Part shown: one piece after another, positions 34,457-44,101 of the stretch
Numbering within the stretch: position 1 is the first letter of the stretch
Layout of the letters: every line of letters begins with the position of its first letter
From: Hydrogenophaga intermedia
GTDB lineage: Bacteria > Pseudomonadota > Gammaproteobacteria > Burkholderiales > Burkholderiaceae_C
DNA: 53,491 bases
Direction of reading: 5' to 3'
Assembly (NCBI RefSeq): GCF_000723405.1
Contig: NZ_CCAE010000032.1
Coordinates: forward strand, 1 to 53,491
The notes under the pieces: generated by a model
Databases searched by the model: none
What the model saw: the letters and a program-made list of their open reading frames with translations, nothing else
What the model was told of the DNA's origin: nothing
Position numbers and translations under genes: made by a program

Positions 34457-35584
34457 TCAGTCGGTCCCGGCGTGCAGCTTGTCCTGCATTTCCGTGGCGA
34501 TGGTGAGGCGTGCGCGGCCGATCGCCGCCTGCAAGGCCTCGGGCATCTCGTCGAAGCCCTCCACTTCCAGACCAAACACCAGTTTCTGCAGCACCATGTT
34601 GCAGAAGCTGATGTACGCCTTCAGGTGCGGAGCGACCTCCATTGCCGCGGCCTGGATGTCGTTGAACGGGGCCAGCAGCGGGCGCCAGATGAGGGCGCCG
34701 TCGAGCCGCCGCGAGTTGTTTTCGGTCTGATCGGGAAAGCGCGCCTCCACGAGCGGCAGGGTCCCTGACCGGATCCGGGCCATGCCATCGGGCATGCTGC
34801 GAATGAAGCGCGCGGCCAGCAGCGCGTAGTTGTCGATGGTGGTGCACAAGGCGCCGAGCTGGTCCGGCCAGGCGTCCAGGGTCTTCGTGTCGAGCTTGGT
34901 GGCGTTGTCCGTGGCCATGGGCCACGCCAGGCTTGTGTCGATCGCCGTGAGGGCCTGGCTATTCAGGTGCCGCTCGACGCAAGGCTGAAGGTAGGCTGAG
35001 AGTGCCCGGGTGGCGCCGTTTTCGCCGCGCAGCATGCCGGAGGCCTCTTTCACCAGGTACCGGTCTTCCTTGTCACACGCATAAAGGTCTTCGGCACCGA
35101 TCAGGCCGACGATTTGCTCTTCGGTTCGAACCTTCTTCGGAAGACGATCGGCCTTGTCGGCGATCAGTTGAGCGCTGCGTTCGGCCAGTGCGTCGCGGTA
35201 CTTCCGGGCCTTCGTGCCGGAGATGACGGGCACGGACCTCACGGGTTCTCCGCTCGCGGCCGGTTCCTTGTGCTTCAGGCGCTGTTGAAGGGTGCGAGAT
35301 GTCCGGGCGCTCGGGAAGCGATTCGACGGCGTCCGTCGCACGGCGTCATCGCGGCCGGGCTCGAACGTGGTGCCGGGTTTCTCGGGCGAGGATGGATCGC
35401 GCGGCGCCAGCGGCACCAGCGGCATTCGGCGAACCACGCTCTGTCGATTCAGGGTACTCGTCTGCAGCGCCGAATTGGGCGGGGTGGGCGTCTCGGGACG
35501 AGGAGGCGGTGCGTCCTGTCTTGGGCTGTTCCGGGAGGACGAGGGGGGTGAGATTCGCTGGCCGATGGTGAGTCTATTGGTCAT
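34457..35584 (-). CDS. Putative type III effector with RasGAP-like domain
   Basis: A 375-residue protein. Residues 1-115 are disordered and rich in Ser, Pro, Thr, Asn and Arg (MTNRLTIGQRISPPSSS), as expected for a secretion signal plus chaperone-binding region. Residues from about 155 to 340 resemble a RasGAP domain. LRGENGATRALSAYL (Arg186) aligns with the eukaryotic arginine-finger loop pattern R-G-x-x-x-A-T-[KR]. EARFPD lies at 280-285. DGALIWRPLLAP (Arg301) aligns with the FLR-xxx-P motif, and LKAYISFCNMVLQKL aligns with the following helix. The 115-residue gap between the two arginines equals that between Arg1276 and Arg1391 of neurofibromin. The ATG at 35584 has no clear Shine-Dalgarno. 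The alternative of a bacterial RhoGAP (GxLRx3T) fits less well. The function is inferred, not shown. Confidence 0.7.
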   Translation of the reverse strand: MTNRLTIGQRISPPSSSRNSPRQDAPPPRPETPTPPNSALQTSTLNRQSVVRRMPLVPLAPRDPSSPEKPGTTFEPGRDDAVRRTPSNRFPSARTSRTLQQRLKHKEPAASGEPVRSVPVISGTKARKYRDALAERSAQLIADKADRLPKKVRTEEQIVGLIGAEDLYACDKEDRYLVKEASGMLRGENGATRALSAYLQPCVERHLNSQALTAIDTSLAWPMATDNATKLDTKTLDAWPDQLGALCTTIDNYALLAARFIRSMPDGMARIRSGTLPLVEARFPDQTENNSRRLDGALIWRPLLAPFNDIQAAAMEVAPHLKAYISFCNMVLQKLVFGLEVEGFDEMPEALQAAIGRARLTIATEMQDKLHAGTD

Positions 35585-35613
35585 GGAAGGCGCGGTGTGA
35601 AATTTGGCCGCCT

Positions 35614-35641
35614 TCTGTGCCCACCACCCTTGGGCCGTTCC
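35614..35641 (-). promoter_or_regulatory. Possible hrp-box/ECF-like promoter upstream of effector operon
   Basis: On the minus strand GGAACG (35641-35636), a 15-base spacer and GCACAGA (35620-35614) match the HrpL box GGAACC-N15/16-CCACNNA at all but two fixed positions. The predicted start would lie about 20-25 bases before the effector ATG. A GGAAC -35 element is common to many ECF sigma factors, so the match could be fortuitous. Confidence 0.3.
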
Positions 35642-35703
35642 CATGCCGCAACCGGCCACAGAGACGAGCCGCGCGCCCCGATGCGCCGGCGCGCACCGCC
35701 AGC

Positions 35704-36186
35704 TCAACGCTGCCGGTCCTTCATCGCCCGCTCCACCTCGCGCTTGCCCTCGCGGTCCTTGATGGTGTTGCGCTTGTCGTGCTCGCCCTTGCCCTTGCCC
35801 AGGGCGATCTCGCACTTCACGCGGCCGCCCTTCCAGTGCAGGTTCAACGGCACCAGGGCGAAGCCGCGCTGTTCCACCTTGCCGACGAGGCGGTCGATCT
35901 GCGCCCTGTGCAGCAGCAGCTTCTTGGTGCGCGCGGCCTCGGCGCTCACGTGCGTGCTGGTGGTTCGCAGCGGGTTGATCTGGCAGCCGATGAGGAAAAG
36001 CTCGCCATCGCGGATGACGACGTAGCCGTCGGTGAGCTGCACCTTGCCTTCGCGCAGGGCCTTCACTTCCCAGCCCTGCAGCACCATGCCCGCCTCGTAG
36101 CGTTCCTCGATGGCGTAGTTGAACAGCGCCTTCTTGTTCTCGGCGATGCGGCTGTCGCCGGGTTGGTGTTTGCTGGAGGTGGACAT
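35704..36186 (-). CDS. smpB: SsrA-binding protein SmpB
   Basis: A 160-residue SmpB, the tmRNA-binding protein needed for trans-translation rescue of stalled ribosomes. Family features are [47 protein letters not shown], and the basic C-terminal tail [29 protein letters not shown], which enters the mRNA channel. ATG 36186 gives the standard length. It diverges from ratA, with 118 bases between them. Confidence 0.96.
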   Translation of the reverse strand: MSTSSKHQPGDSRIAENKKALFNYAIEERYEAGMVLQGWEVKALREGKVQLTDGYVVIRDGELFLIGCQINPLRTTSTHVSAEAARTKKLLLHRAQIDRLVGKVEQRGFALVPLNLHWKGGRVKCEIALGKGKGEHDKRNTIKDREGKREVERAMKDRQR

Positions 36187-36304
36187 AAAGGGGAAGGTGG
36201 GGGCGATCAGCCCGGGCGACAAGGGCCTCGGGGACACGCCCTAGAATCGTCGAAGCCCTGTCGCGGCGCCCGTGGGCGTGCTCGCCGCGCGGGACCGGCA
36301 TTGT

Positions 36305-36751
36305 ATGAAAACCATTCACAAGTCCGTGCTGTTGTGGCACAGCGCCCACGAGATGTTCGCGCTGGTCACCGACGTGCAGCACTACCCCCAGTTTCTGCCC
36401 TGGTGCGACCGCGCCGACGTGTTGGAGCGCACGGCCGACGGCATGGTGGCCCGCGTGGGCATGTCCATCGGCGGCCTGCAGCAGGGCTTCACCACCCGCA
36501 ACACCCACGTGGAGGACCGCGAAGTCCACATGGAGTTGGTCGATGGGCCGTTCTCGCAGCTCGATGGCGTGTGGAAATTCCTGCCGCTGGGTGACGGCTC
36601 CCAGCGCGCCTGCAAGGTGGAGTTCACCTTGCGCTACGGTTTTTCCAGCGGGGCGCTGGCCGCGGTGGTGGGCCCGGTGTTCGACCGCATTGCGGGCAAC
36701 CTGGTGGACGCCTTCGTCAAGCGCGCCGACCAGGTCTATGGCACGGCCTGA
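36305..36751 (+). CDS. RatA/COQ10 family protein (START-like)
   Basis: A 148-residue START/polyketide-cyclase-fold protein. HSAHEMFALVTDVQHYPQFLPWCDRADVL at the N-terminus and DGPFSQLDGVWKFLPLG are the conserved segments of the RatA/Coq10 family. E. coli RatA was reported to affect 50S-30S association, and mitochondrial COQ10 binds ubiquinone. The role here is undetermined. It lies 3 bases before the rnfH gene and is opposite smpB, an arrangement conserved across proteobacteria. Confidence 0.92.
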   Translation: MKTIHKSVLLWHSAHEMFALVTDVQHYPQFLPWCDRADVLERTADGMVARVGMSIGGLQQGFTTRNTHVEDREVHMELVDGPFSQLDGVWKFLPLGDGSQRACKVEFTLRYGFSSGALAAVVGPVFDRIAGNLVDAFVKRADQVYGTA

Positions 36752-36754
36752 GTC

Positions 36755-37090
36755 ATGCGTGTGACCCTGCTGTACGCCAGCGCGCCGCGCACGGTACACG
36801 AGCTGGAACTGGACTTGCCCGAGGGCACCAACGCCCGGGACGCCGTGCGCGCCACGGGTTGGCTGGAGCGGTTTCCCGAAACCGCTGCGCTGAACGAGAC
36901 CGTGAGCCTGGCGGTCTGGGGCCGCCGTTGCGAGCCCGATCAGGTCCTTCGCGATGGCGACCGGCTGGAGTTGCTGCGCGACCTGCGCGTGGACCCCAAG
37001 GTGGCGCGGCGCGAGCGCTTCGCGGGGCAGGGCGCGCGCAGCACCGGGCTGTTTTCGAAACGCCGACCCAACAGCAAAGCCGGCTACTGA
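36755..37090 (+). CDS. RnfH family (UPF0125) ubiquitin-fold protein
   Basis: A 111-residue protein with a beta-grasp core. RVTLLYASAPRTVHELELDLPEGTNARDAV, LAVWGRRCEPDQVLRDGDRLELLRDLRVDPKVARRER is the RnfH signature, and a basic tail follows. The function is unknown. The gene nearly always follows ratA. It is convergent with the DUF4124 gene, with only 2 bases between the two stop codons. Confidence 0.9.
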   Translation: MRVTLLYASAPRTVHELELDLPEGTNARDAVRATGWLERFPETAALNETVSLAVWGRRCEPDQVLRDGDRLELLRDLRVDPKVARRERFAGQGARSTGLFSKRRPNSKAGY

Positions 37091-37092
37091 GC

Positions 37093-37620
37093 TCAGCAGT
37101 CGCTGCGCATGATGTCCTGCAGGCGCTGCGCTTCGCTGGCGCGGCGCGCGTCGTCCATGATTTCGCGCTCGCCCTTGGCGTTGGTGGTGGCCAGGCGCTG
37201 GCCGGAATCGAGCGTGGCCTTGGCGCGTTTGGCGCGTTCGCAGTTGTCGGCGCGCGCACGGGCCAAGCGCTCGGCCTCCTGCTTCTTCTTCGCTTCTTCG
37301 GCGGCCTCGGCCTCCTTCTTGCGGGCTTCGAGGTCCTTGTCGACGCCAGGGGCCTGGGGGGCGGCCGGCGCGGCGGCGCCTTCTGAGGCCGCGGGCGTGG
37401 CCGGGGTCGTGGGCACGGCGGCCATCGGCGCGGGGGCGCCTGGCCGTTTGAGGATGTTCTTTTCCGGGACGCTGGCCGGCGGCGCGGTGTCGCTGAAGAC
37501 CTTGCGGCCGGTGTTGTCGATCCATTGCCACTGGGCCAGGGCCGAGGAGGCCATTGCGGCCGTGACCGCGAGCGCGGCCAGTGAGCGCAGGGCGAGGGGG
37601 GCGAGGGATGTTTTCGGCAT
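37093..37620 (-). CDS. DUF4124 domain-containing exported protein
   Basis: A 175-residue protein. A signal peptide covers about residues 1-29 ([19 protein letters not shown]). A short DUF4124 domain follows ([27 protein letters not shown]), then an Ala/Pro linker and a highly charged helical region ([21 protein letters not shown]). Two cysteines are present, one at the very end. The function is unknown. It diverges from guaB, a common neighbour in this family of bacteria. Confidence 0.85.
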   Translation of the reverse strand: MPKTSLAPLALRSLAALAVTAAMASSALAQWQWIDNTGRKVFSDTAPPASVPEKNILKRPGAPAPMAAVPTTPATPAASEGAAAPAAPQAPGVDKDLEARKKEAEAAEEAKKKQEAERLARARADNCERAKRAKATLDSGQRLATTNAKGEREIMDDARRASEAQRLQDIMRSDC

Positions 37621-37762
37621 CCGGCCAGTGTATGTCTGCCCCCGCCGGCCAGGGCCGCCGGCGCCGCCGAAGCGATGCCCCCAGGCAACGGACGGCAGCG
37701 TTCCCGGCCTCAGGGTTCACCCTTGGGGCCACGTTTACAATCCGCTTTTTGGAGACCCCTTC

Positions 37763-39232
<1,470 letters not shown>

Positions 39233-39250
39233 ACCGCGCCGAGGCCCACG

Positions 39251-39278
39251 AAAGACGCCCCTTCGCAGGGGCGTTTTT
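39251..39278 (+). terminator. Intrinsic terminator after guaB
   Basis: A stem of ACGCCCC (39255-39261) and GGGGCGT (39268-39274) with a TTCGCA loop and a T-run to 39278. An A-run on the left makes it partly bidirectional, which suits the convergent catabolic operon ending at 39306. Confidence 0.88.
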
Positions 39279-39305
39279 CATGGCGCGGTGGCGGCCAGCG
39301 GGTCT

Positions 39306-39692
39306 TCAGGCCATCAGGCTCACGTGCGCCGACACCACCCGCCAGCCCTCGGGCATGCGCACCCAGGTCTGGCTCTGGCGGCCGATGCGATCGCTGCCCT
39401 CGCGGCGGAACTCGATGTTGGCGACGGCCATGTCCGCGCCGAAGGTAGTGACCTGCCGTGCTGTGACGGTGCGAGCCAGGCCCGCGCTGGGGCGCGCCTG
39501 GCGGAAGGCCTGGATGGCCTCGTAGCCGTAGAGGTTTTCCCCCGCGCCATAGCGCAGGGTCAGGGGCGATTGCCAGAACAGCTCGTCGAGCACGGCGACG
39601 TCGTTGCCAACCAGGGCCTGTTCGTAGGCGTCGAAGGCGGCGTTGACCTCGGCGAGGACGTCGGGGCGGTTGATGTCGGTGATGTCGGTCAT
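39306..39692 (-). CDS. AtzH/HpxZ-like protein (DUF3225, NTF2 fold)
   Basis: A 128-residue NTF2-superfamily protein of the DUF3225 group, which includes AtzH of cyanuric acid catabolism and HpxZ of oxalurate catabolism. AtzH is proposed to convert 1,3-dicarboxyurea to allophanate, with Tyr22 and Arg46 reported as important. Here Tyr23 and Arg47 ([18 protein letters not shown]) occupy the matching places. It is the last gene of the catabolic operon. ATG 39692 is reported; a GTG at 39716, which overlaps the permease stop, would add 8 residues. No AtzG-like small subunit gene is visible. Confidence 0.83.
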   Translation of the reverse strand: MTDITDINRPDVLAEVNAAFDAYEQALVGNDVAVLDELFWQSPLTLRYGAGENLYGYEAIQAFRQARPSAGLARTVTARQVTTFGADMAVANIEFRREGSDRIGRQSQTWVRMPEGWRVVSAHVSLMA

Positions 39693-39712
39693 GGATGCGC
39701 GGTTCGAAGGGT

Positions 39713-40477
39713 TCACTTGCCGCCCCAGTGCACGAAGCGGCGCTCGGCGAGCAGGAAGACCAGGTTCATGACATAGCCCAGGGCGCCCGCGGCGAAGATG
39801 GCAGCGTACATCTCGGGCATGTCGAAGACCATCTGCGCGTTCATCACGCGCTGACCCAGGCCGTCGGTGGAGCCGATGAACATCTCGGCGACGATGACGA
39901 TGACCAGCGCCAGCGACACGCCCGAGCGCATGCCCACGAAGACCTGCGGCATGGATTCGAGCAGGGTCACGTCGGTCAGCACGCGCCAGCGTGGCGCTCG
40001 CATCACCCGCGCGGCCAACTGGCGCTGCTTGCGGGCGCCCATGACGCCGTAGGCCACGTTGAAGAGGATCACCAGCGCGGCGCCGAAGGCGGCCACGGCG
40101 ATCTTGGTCTTCTCGCCCGCGCCAAAGATGACCAGGAACAGCGGGAACATGGCCGAGGCCGGCGTGGACCGGAAGAAGTCGATGGCGAACTCGATCGACT
40201 CGTACAAACGCTGCGAGGCGCCGAGCACGATGCCCAGCGGCACCGCCACCACCAGGGCAATGGCGAAGGAGCTGAGCGTGCGCACGATGGTCTTGCCGAA
40301 GTCGGCGCCCAGCGTGCCCTGGGTCATGCCGCTCCAGAAGGCCTGCGCCGCTTCCATCGGCGAAGGCAGCAGCACGGGGTCGATCAGCTGGACCGCGTGG
40401 ATGGCGCCCCAACCAGCGATCAACAGAACCGCCCCCAGCAGCGGGCGCAGGCGCCTGAGCCATGTCCTCGCGTTCAT
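39713..40477 (-). CDS. ABC transporter permease (NitT/TauT type)
   Basis: A 254-residue inner-membrane permease with about six helices. The binding-protein-dependent transport motif is [45 protein letters not shown], containing the EAA-loop region that contacts the ATPase. It belongs with the ATPase and solute-binding protein upstream to form an importer. ATG 40477 overlaps the ATPase stop (ATGA). Confidence 0.92.
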   Translation of the reverse strand: MNARTWLRRLRPLLGAVLLIAGWGAIHAVQLIDPVLLPSPMEAAQAFWSGMTQGTLGADFGKTIVRTLSSFAIALVVAVPLGIVLGASQRLYESIEFAIDFFRSTPASAMFPLFLVIFGAGEKTKIAVAAFGAALVILFNVAYGVMGARKQRQLAARVMRAPRWRVLTDVTLLESMPQVFVGMRSGVSLALVIVIVAEMFIGSTDGLGQRVMNAQMVFDMPEMYAAIFAAGALGYVMNLVFLLAERRFVHWGGK

Positions 40478-41304
40478 GCCCGCACCTCGCGCTGAAAGAC
40501 CTCCAGGGCCCGGGTCTTCGTCTGCACGAAGCCGGGGGTGATCGTGGTGTCCACGCTGCGCGGGCGCGGGGCGTCGAACACCAGCCGCTCGGCCACGCGC
40601 GTGGGGCGCTTGGTGAGCAGCAGCACCTCGTCGGCCAGCAGCACGGCTTCGTCCAGGTCGTGCGAGACCAGCAGGGTCGTGACCTCGCGCTCCTTGAGCA
40701 CCTTTTGCAGGATGCCGCGCAGGAACATGACCATCTCGTAGTCCAGGGCGGAGAAGGGCTCGTCGAGGAACAGCACCTCGGGCTCCACCACCAGGGCCCG
40801 CATGATGGAGACCAACTGTTGCTGGCCGCCGGACATCTGGTACGGATAGCGGTTGAGGTCGAAGGACACGTCGAAGCTGTCCACCACGCGGTCCAGCAGG
40901 GCCTGGCGCTCGGCCTTGGTGAGGTCCAGGAACTGCAGCGGGTAGCGGATGTTGTCGATGGCGCGCATCCAGGGGAACACCGCCTCGCGGTAGTTCTGGA
41001 AGACGTAGCCGATGCGCGTTTCGTGCGCCTCCTTGCCTTCGAACAGGATCTGCCCGCCGTCGAACGGCAGGATGCCCGAGATCATGTTGATCAGCGTGCT
41101 CTTGCCGCAACCGTTGGGCCCGAAGACCGAGGTGATGCGCCCTTTGGCGATGTCCAGGTCGAAGTTCTCGTAAACGGTCACGCCATCGAAGCGCTTGGTG
41201 AGCCCGCGCACGGTGATGTGCGTGCCGACGGGGTACCAGCGGTGGTCGGCGCCGGGCGGGGCCGAGGGTGAAAGGGGGGCGTCCATCGAAGGCATGACTC
41301 TCAT
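40474..41304 (-). CDS. ABC transporter ATP-binding protein (NitT/TauT type)
   Basis: A 276-residue ATPase. Walker A is [10 protein letters not shown], the Q-loop is [12 protein letters not shown], the signature is [15 protein letters not shown] and Walker B is [14 protein letters not shown]. The D-loop and switch His ([10 protein letters not shown]) follow. It is most like nitrate/sulfonate/taurine-type importers. The first 25 residues are a Pro/Ser-rich extension, so a later ATG (MDAPL at 41286) is possible. It starts 2 bases after the binding-protein stop codon. Confidence 0.92.
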   Translation of the reverse strand: MRVMPSMDAPLSPSAPPGADHRWYPVGTHITVRGLTKRFDGVTVYENFDLDIAKGRITSVFGPNGCGKSTLINMISGILPFDGGQILFEGKEAHETRIGYVFQNYREAVFPWMRAIDNIRYPLQFLDLTKAERQALLDRVVDSFDVSFDLNRYPYQMSGGQQQLVSIMRALVVEPEVLFLDEPFSALDYEMVMFLRGILQKVLKEREVTTLLVSHDLDEAVLLADEVLLLTKRPTRVAERLVFDAPRPRSVDTTITPGFVQTKTRALEVFQREVRA

Positions 41305-41306
41305 GT

Positions 41307-42293
41307 TCAGAACGCCTTGACCAGGGCCTTGCCGTCGACCTTGTCCTTGATGACGCCGAGTTCGACGCCCAGGTCCAGGAATTTCTGGAAGTCACCCACG
41401 TCAGCGGGGGAGAGGTCGCGCGCCATGACGATGCGCGGCAGCGGCACGGTGGCGGCCAGCTCTGGCGGCACCTTCATGCCGGCGATGAGGTAGCCGCGCG
41501 TGCTGGTGTCGCTCTGCGCTTCCTTCACGCCGCGGGCCCAGGCCTCGGCAAAGCGGCGCGCCACGTCGGGGCGCTCGCTGACGAACTTGTCGGCCAGCAC
41601 GGCGCCGGCGGCGAAGGCGCTGGCGTTTTTGTTGCCCAGCAAATGGGTGGCGATGACACCGGCCTCCACGCGCTGGCCGATCTTCTGGCCCACCATGATG
41701 GTGGCGGCGGGCTCCAGGGTGTAGCCACCGTCGAAGGTGCCGGCCTGCAGCACGCTGGCGTGCATGTTGACGGGCTGTTCCTGGATGGTGAAGTCGCTGC
41801 CCTCCTTGAGGCCCACCGACTTGAGCACGGCGCGCGCGGCGCCGATGTTGGCCGGGCCGGGCGCGGAGAACAGCTTCACGCCGCCCTTGAAGTCGCGCAG
41901 CGACTTGGCCGGGTGACCGGCCTTCACCACGAACTGCTCGATGACGTGCGCGCTGTTCTGGCCGTTGAGCGAGAGGTACTTGAGCGTGTTGGGGCGGCGC
42001 GATTCCATGTTGGCGCCTTCGAGCGTGACCAGGTTGGCCGCGCCGTCGATGTTGCCGGCCACGATGGCCTGCACGGTGAGCGGGTGGCTGGTCATGGGGA
42101 TCTCCTCCACCTCCAGCCCCGCGGCCTTGAAGTAGCCCCGGTTCTGCGCGATGTAGAAGGGCAGCGCCGCGCTGGAGGGAAACACCCCCAGGCGCACCTT
42201 GTCGGCGGCGTGCGCCAGCGGCAGCAGGGCGGTGGACAGGGCCAGGGCGGCGAGGCCTTTGGTGGCGAGGGAAAGGAAGTCAGCGCGTTGCAT
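41307..42293 (-). CDS. ABC transporter substrate-binding protein (NitT/TauT type)
   Basis: A 328-residue periplasmic binding protein. The signal peptide probably ends at AHA-AD near residue 29. The mature part begins VRLGVFPSSAALPFYIAQNRGYFKAAGLEVEE, followed by a GNIDGAANLVTLEGANM hinge region, as in SsuA/TauA/ThiY-like proteins. The ligand is unknown; the operon suggests an N-heterocycle or its hydroxylated product. It overlaps the VOC gene by 14 bases. Confidence 0.9.
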   Translation of the reverse strand: MQRADFLSLATKGLAALALSTALLPLAHAADKVRLGVFPSSAALPFYIAQNRGYFKAAGLEVEEIPMTSHPLTVQAIVAGNIDGAANLVTLEGANMESRRPNTLKYLSLNGQNSAHVIEQFVVKAGHPAKSLRDFKGGVKLFSAPGPANIGAARAVLKSVGLKEGSDFTIQEQPVNMHASVLQAGTFDGGYTLEPAATIMVGQKIGQRVEAGVIATHLLGNKNASAFAAGAVLADKFVSERPDVARRFAEAWARGVKEAQSDTSTRGYLIAGMKVPPELAATVPLPRIVMARDLSPADVGDFQKFLDLGVELGVIKDKVDGKALVKAF

Positions 42294-42846
42294 GGCGGGT
42301 TTCTCCGTGGGATGACAAAAGGGTCTGCCGGGGGTAGGCCGGCGCGTGAAAGAAGGCCTGGCCCGCGCGGTAGACGCGGTGTTCGGACATGTCCGGCGCA
42401 GCGCCGGCTTCGCTGGCGCCTTCGAAGGTGAGTTCGAGCTGCACGCCGCTGGGGTCGTAGACGAAGAGCTGCCACAGCGTGGTGCCGGGCACCAGGAATT
42501 CGCGCCAGTCCAGGCCGGCGGCGTGGAAGCGGGCGCGGTAGGCGTGGTAGCCCGCGCAGGCCAGGGAGACGTGGTCGATGGCGGCGCTGCCGGCGGGCAC
42601 CTGGTCCAGCCCACCCAGGGCGGGGCCCCCGGCGTACACGTGCACGATGGCCTGGCCGCCCGGCTGCGGGCAGGCCAGCCAGGCACCGGGGTAGCCGAAG
42701 TCGGGCCGGGGCACCTCGCGCAGGCCGATCACGCCGCACCAGAAGGCGCGCGTCAGCGCCAGGTCGGCGGTCTTGATGGCCAGGTGGAACAGGCCCAGGG
42801 TCATGGCGCCGTCGCCCGGGCGCGGTGGGACAGGCGTCGCGTTCAT
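42280..42846 (-). CDS. VOC family protein (glyoxalase/extradiol dioxygenase fold)
   Basis: A 188-residue protein of the vicinal-oxygen-chelate superfamily. Metal-ligand candidates are His21 (LGLFHLAIKTAD), a His in AAIDHVSLAC and a Glu in GVQLELTFEG, the usual H-H-E pattern. It could be a small lyase, isomerase or dioxygenase acting on the product of the neighbouring monooxygenase. ATG 42846 overlaps the monooxygenase stop (ATGA). An internal ATG at 42804 gives a shorter form starting MTLGLFHLAIK. Confidence 0.83.
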   Translation of the reverse strand: MNATPVPPRPGDGAMTLGLFHLAIKTADLALTRAFWCGVIGLREVPRPDFGYPGAWLACPQPGGQAIVHVYAGGPALGGLDQVPAGSAAIDHVSLACAGYHAYRARFHAAGLDWREFLVPGTTLWQLFVYDPSGVQLELTFEGASEAGAAPDMSEHRVYRAGQAFFHAPAYPRQTLLSSHGETRHATR

Positions 42847-44066
42847 GCGCCTTGCCCAGGTTCGGTGGGACAGGCGACGTCGCGGAACAGGCGCGAGAGG
42901 TCGTCGATGAAGGGCGCCTCGGTCTTCCAGCGCGCGCCGGCCACGGGATCGGCGCCTTGCAGCAGGGTGTCGCTGGCGCGCAGGGAGAAGTCCATGGCGA
43001 AGCGGATGCGCTCGCCGCGCGCGGCGCCGATGGCGTCGATCCAGCCGCGCGCGTCGGTCTGCCCGGCGCGCACGGCGGCCTCGATCAGCAGGGCCGCGCA
43101 GCTCGCGTCCTCCATGGCCTGGGTGGCGCCCTGGCCCAGGGTGGGGGCCATGCCGTGCGCGCTGTCGCCCAGGTAGAGCACCTGGCGCACCGGCTCGGCA
43201 AAGCGCAGGTCGGACTCCTGCATGCGGGCCCAGTGCGCGTCGCCGGCATGGCCGCACAGCGCCTCCACGAGCCAGCGCACGGCGGGCGCGGGCTCGCGGC
43301 CCTCGGGCAGGAAGGCGTGGCGCATGGCGGCGGGCGTTTTCCAGTCGTCCGGAATGGGCGCGCCGGCCGCGAGCGGGTAGGTGCCGGCGATGTAGATGTG
43401 GCCGGGTGGCACGCGAAAGGCCAGCAGGCGGTGGTGGCGGTTGAACCACTGCTCGTAGTCGTCCACCAGGCCGCCGCTGGTGTCGGGCACCAGGGCCCGA
43501 AGGATGGCCACGCCCACGTGCCGAGGCTCGGGCAGGCCGGAGAAGGCGGCGCGCGTGGCGGAGTAGCGCCCGTCGGTGCCGATCAGCAGGTCGATGCCGT
43601 CGAGTTCGTGCGCGCTGCCGTTCTCCGTCCAGCGCACACGGGTGCGGTGCGGGTCGCCGGGGCTGGGGCCGATCTCGCTCACCTGGCAGCCGTAGCGGAT
43701 GGCCGGGCCCGCGCCGCCGCGCAGGATGCGGTACAGCTCGGACCAGCGGATGCGGATGCCGGCGTTGTCGGCCACGCGTTCCAGCGGCAGGTCGAACAGC
43801 GGCGTGCCGTCGGCCAGCGAGGTGCGCCAGCGCCGCCAGGGCAGGCTCTGCTCGAGCACGGCGTCGGCCAGTTCGGGGTCGCAGGCGCGCAAGGCCTTGA
43901 TGGCGTTGGGGCCCACGTTCAGGCCGGTGCCGGCCTCGCTGTGGTCGTCGGGCGCCACGCGCTCCAGGCAGGTGACGTCCAGCCCCGGCAGGCGGGACAG
44001 ACGCCGGGCCAGGATGGCACCGGCGACGCCGGCGCCCAGGTTGAGGACTTTTCGGGTGGTGGACAT
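42843..44066 (-). CDS. FAD-dependent monooxygenase (aromatic hydroxylase type)
   Basis: A 407-residue group A flavin monooxygenase. The N-terminal dinucleotide-binding motif is GAGVAGAILARRL. IDLLIGTDGRYSATR contains the DG motif, and VLYLGDSAHGMAPTLGQGATQAMEDA is the GD motif that binds FAD ribityl phosphate. It is most like salicylate/6-hydroxynicotinate/urate hydroxylases, which add oxygen to electron-rich rings using NAD(P)H. It sits 35 bases after the amidase and is coupled to the VOC gene. The substrate is unknown; an N-heterocycle is inferred from the ring-opening amidohydrolase. Confidence 0.9.
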   Translation of the reverse strand: MSTTRKVLNLGAGVAGAILARRLSRLPGLDVTCLERVAPDDHSEAGTGLNVGPNAIKALRACDPELADAVLEQSLPWRRWRTSLADGTPLFDLPLERVADNAGIRIRWSELYRILRGGAGPAIRYGCQVSEIGPSPGDPHRTRVRWTENGSAHELDGIDLLIGTDGRYSATRAAFSGLPEPRHVGVAILRALVPDTSGGLVDDYEQWFNRHHRLLAFRVPPGHIYIAGTYPLAAGAPIPDDWKTPAAMRHAFLPEGREPAPAVRWLVEALCGHAGDAHWARMQESDLRFAEPVRQVLYLGDSAHGMAPTLGQGATQAMEDASCAALLIEAAVRAGQTDARGWIDAIGAARGERIRFAMDFSLRASDTLLQGADPVAGARWKTEAPFIDDLSRLFRDVACPTEPGQGA

Positions 44067-44101
44067 GGGGGTTCGCAGGGCTCGGGATCGGTTAAGCAGG
44101 T

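Noticed and set aside
34457..35584. Bacterial RhoGAP (YopE/ExoS/SptP type) as identity of the effector domain
   Set aside because: GMLR fits GxLR, but the Thr is not at the required distance and no QWGTxGG-like second motif is seen. The RasGAP pattern, with two arginines 115 apart, fits better. This remains the main alternative.
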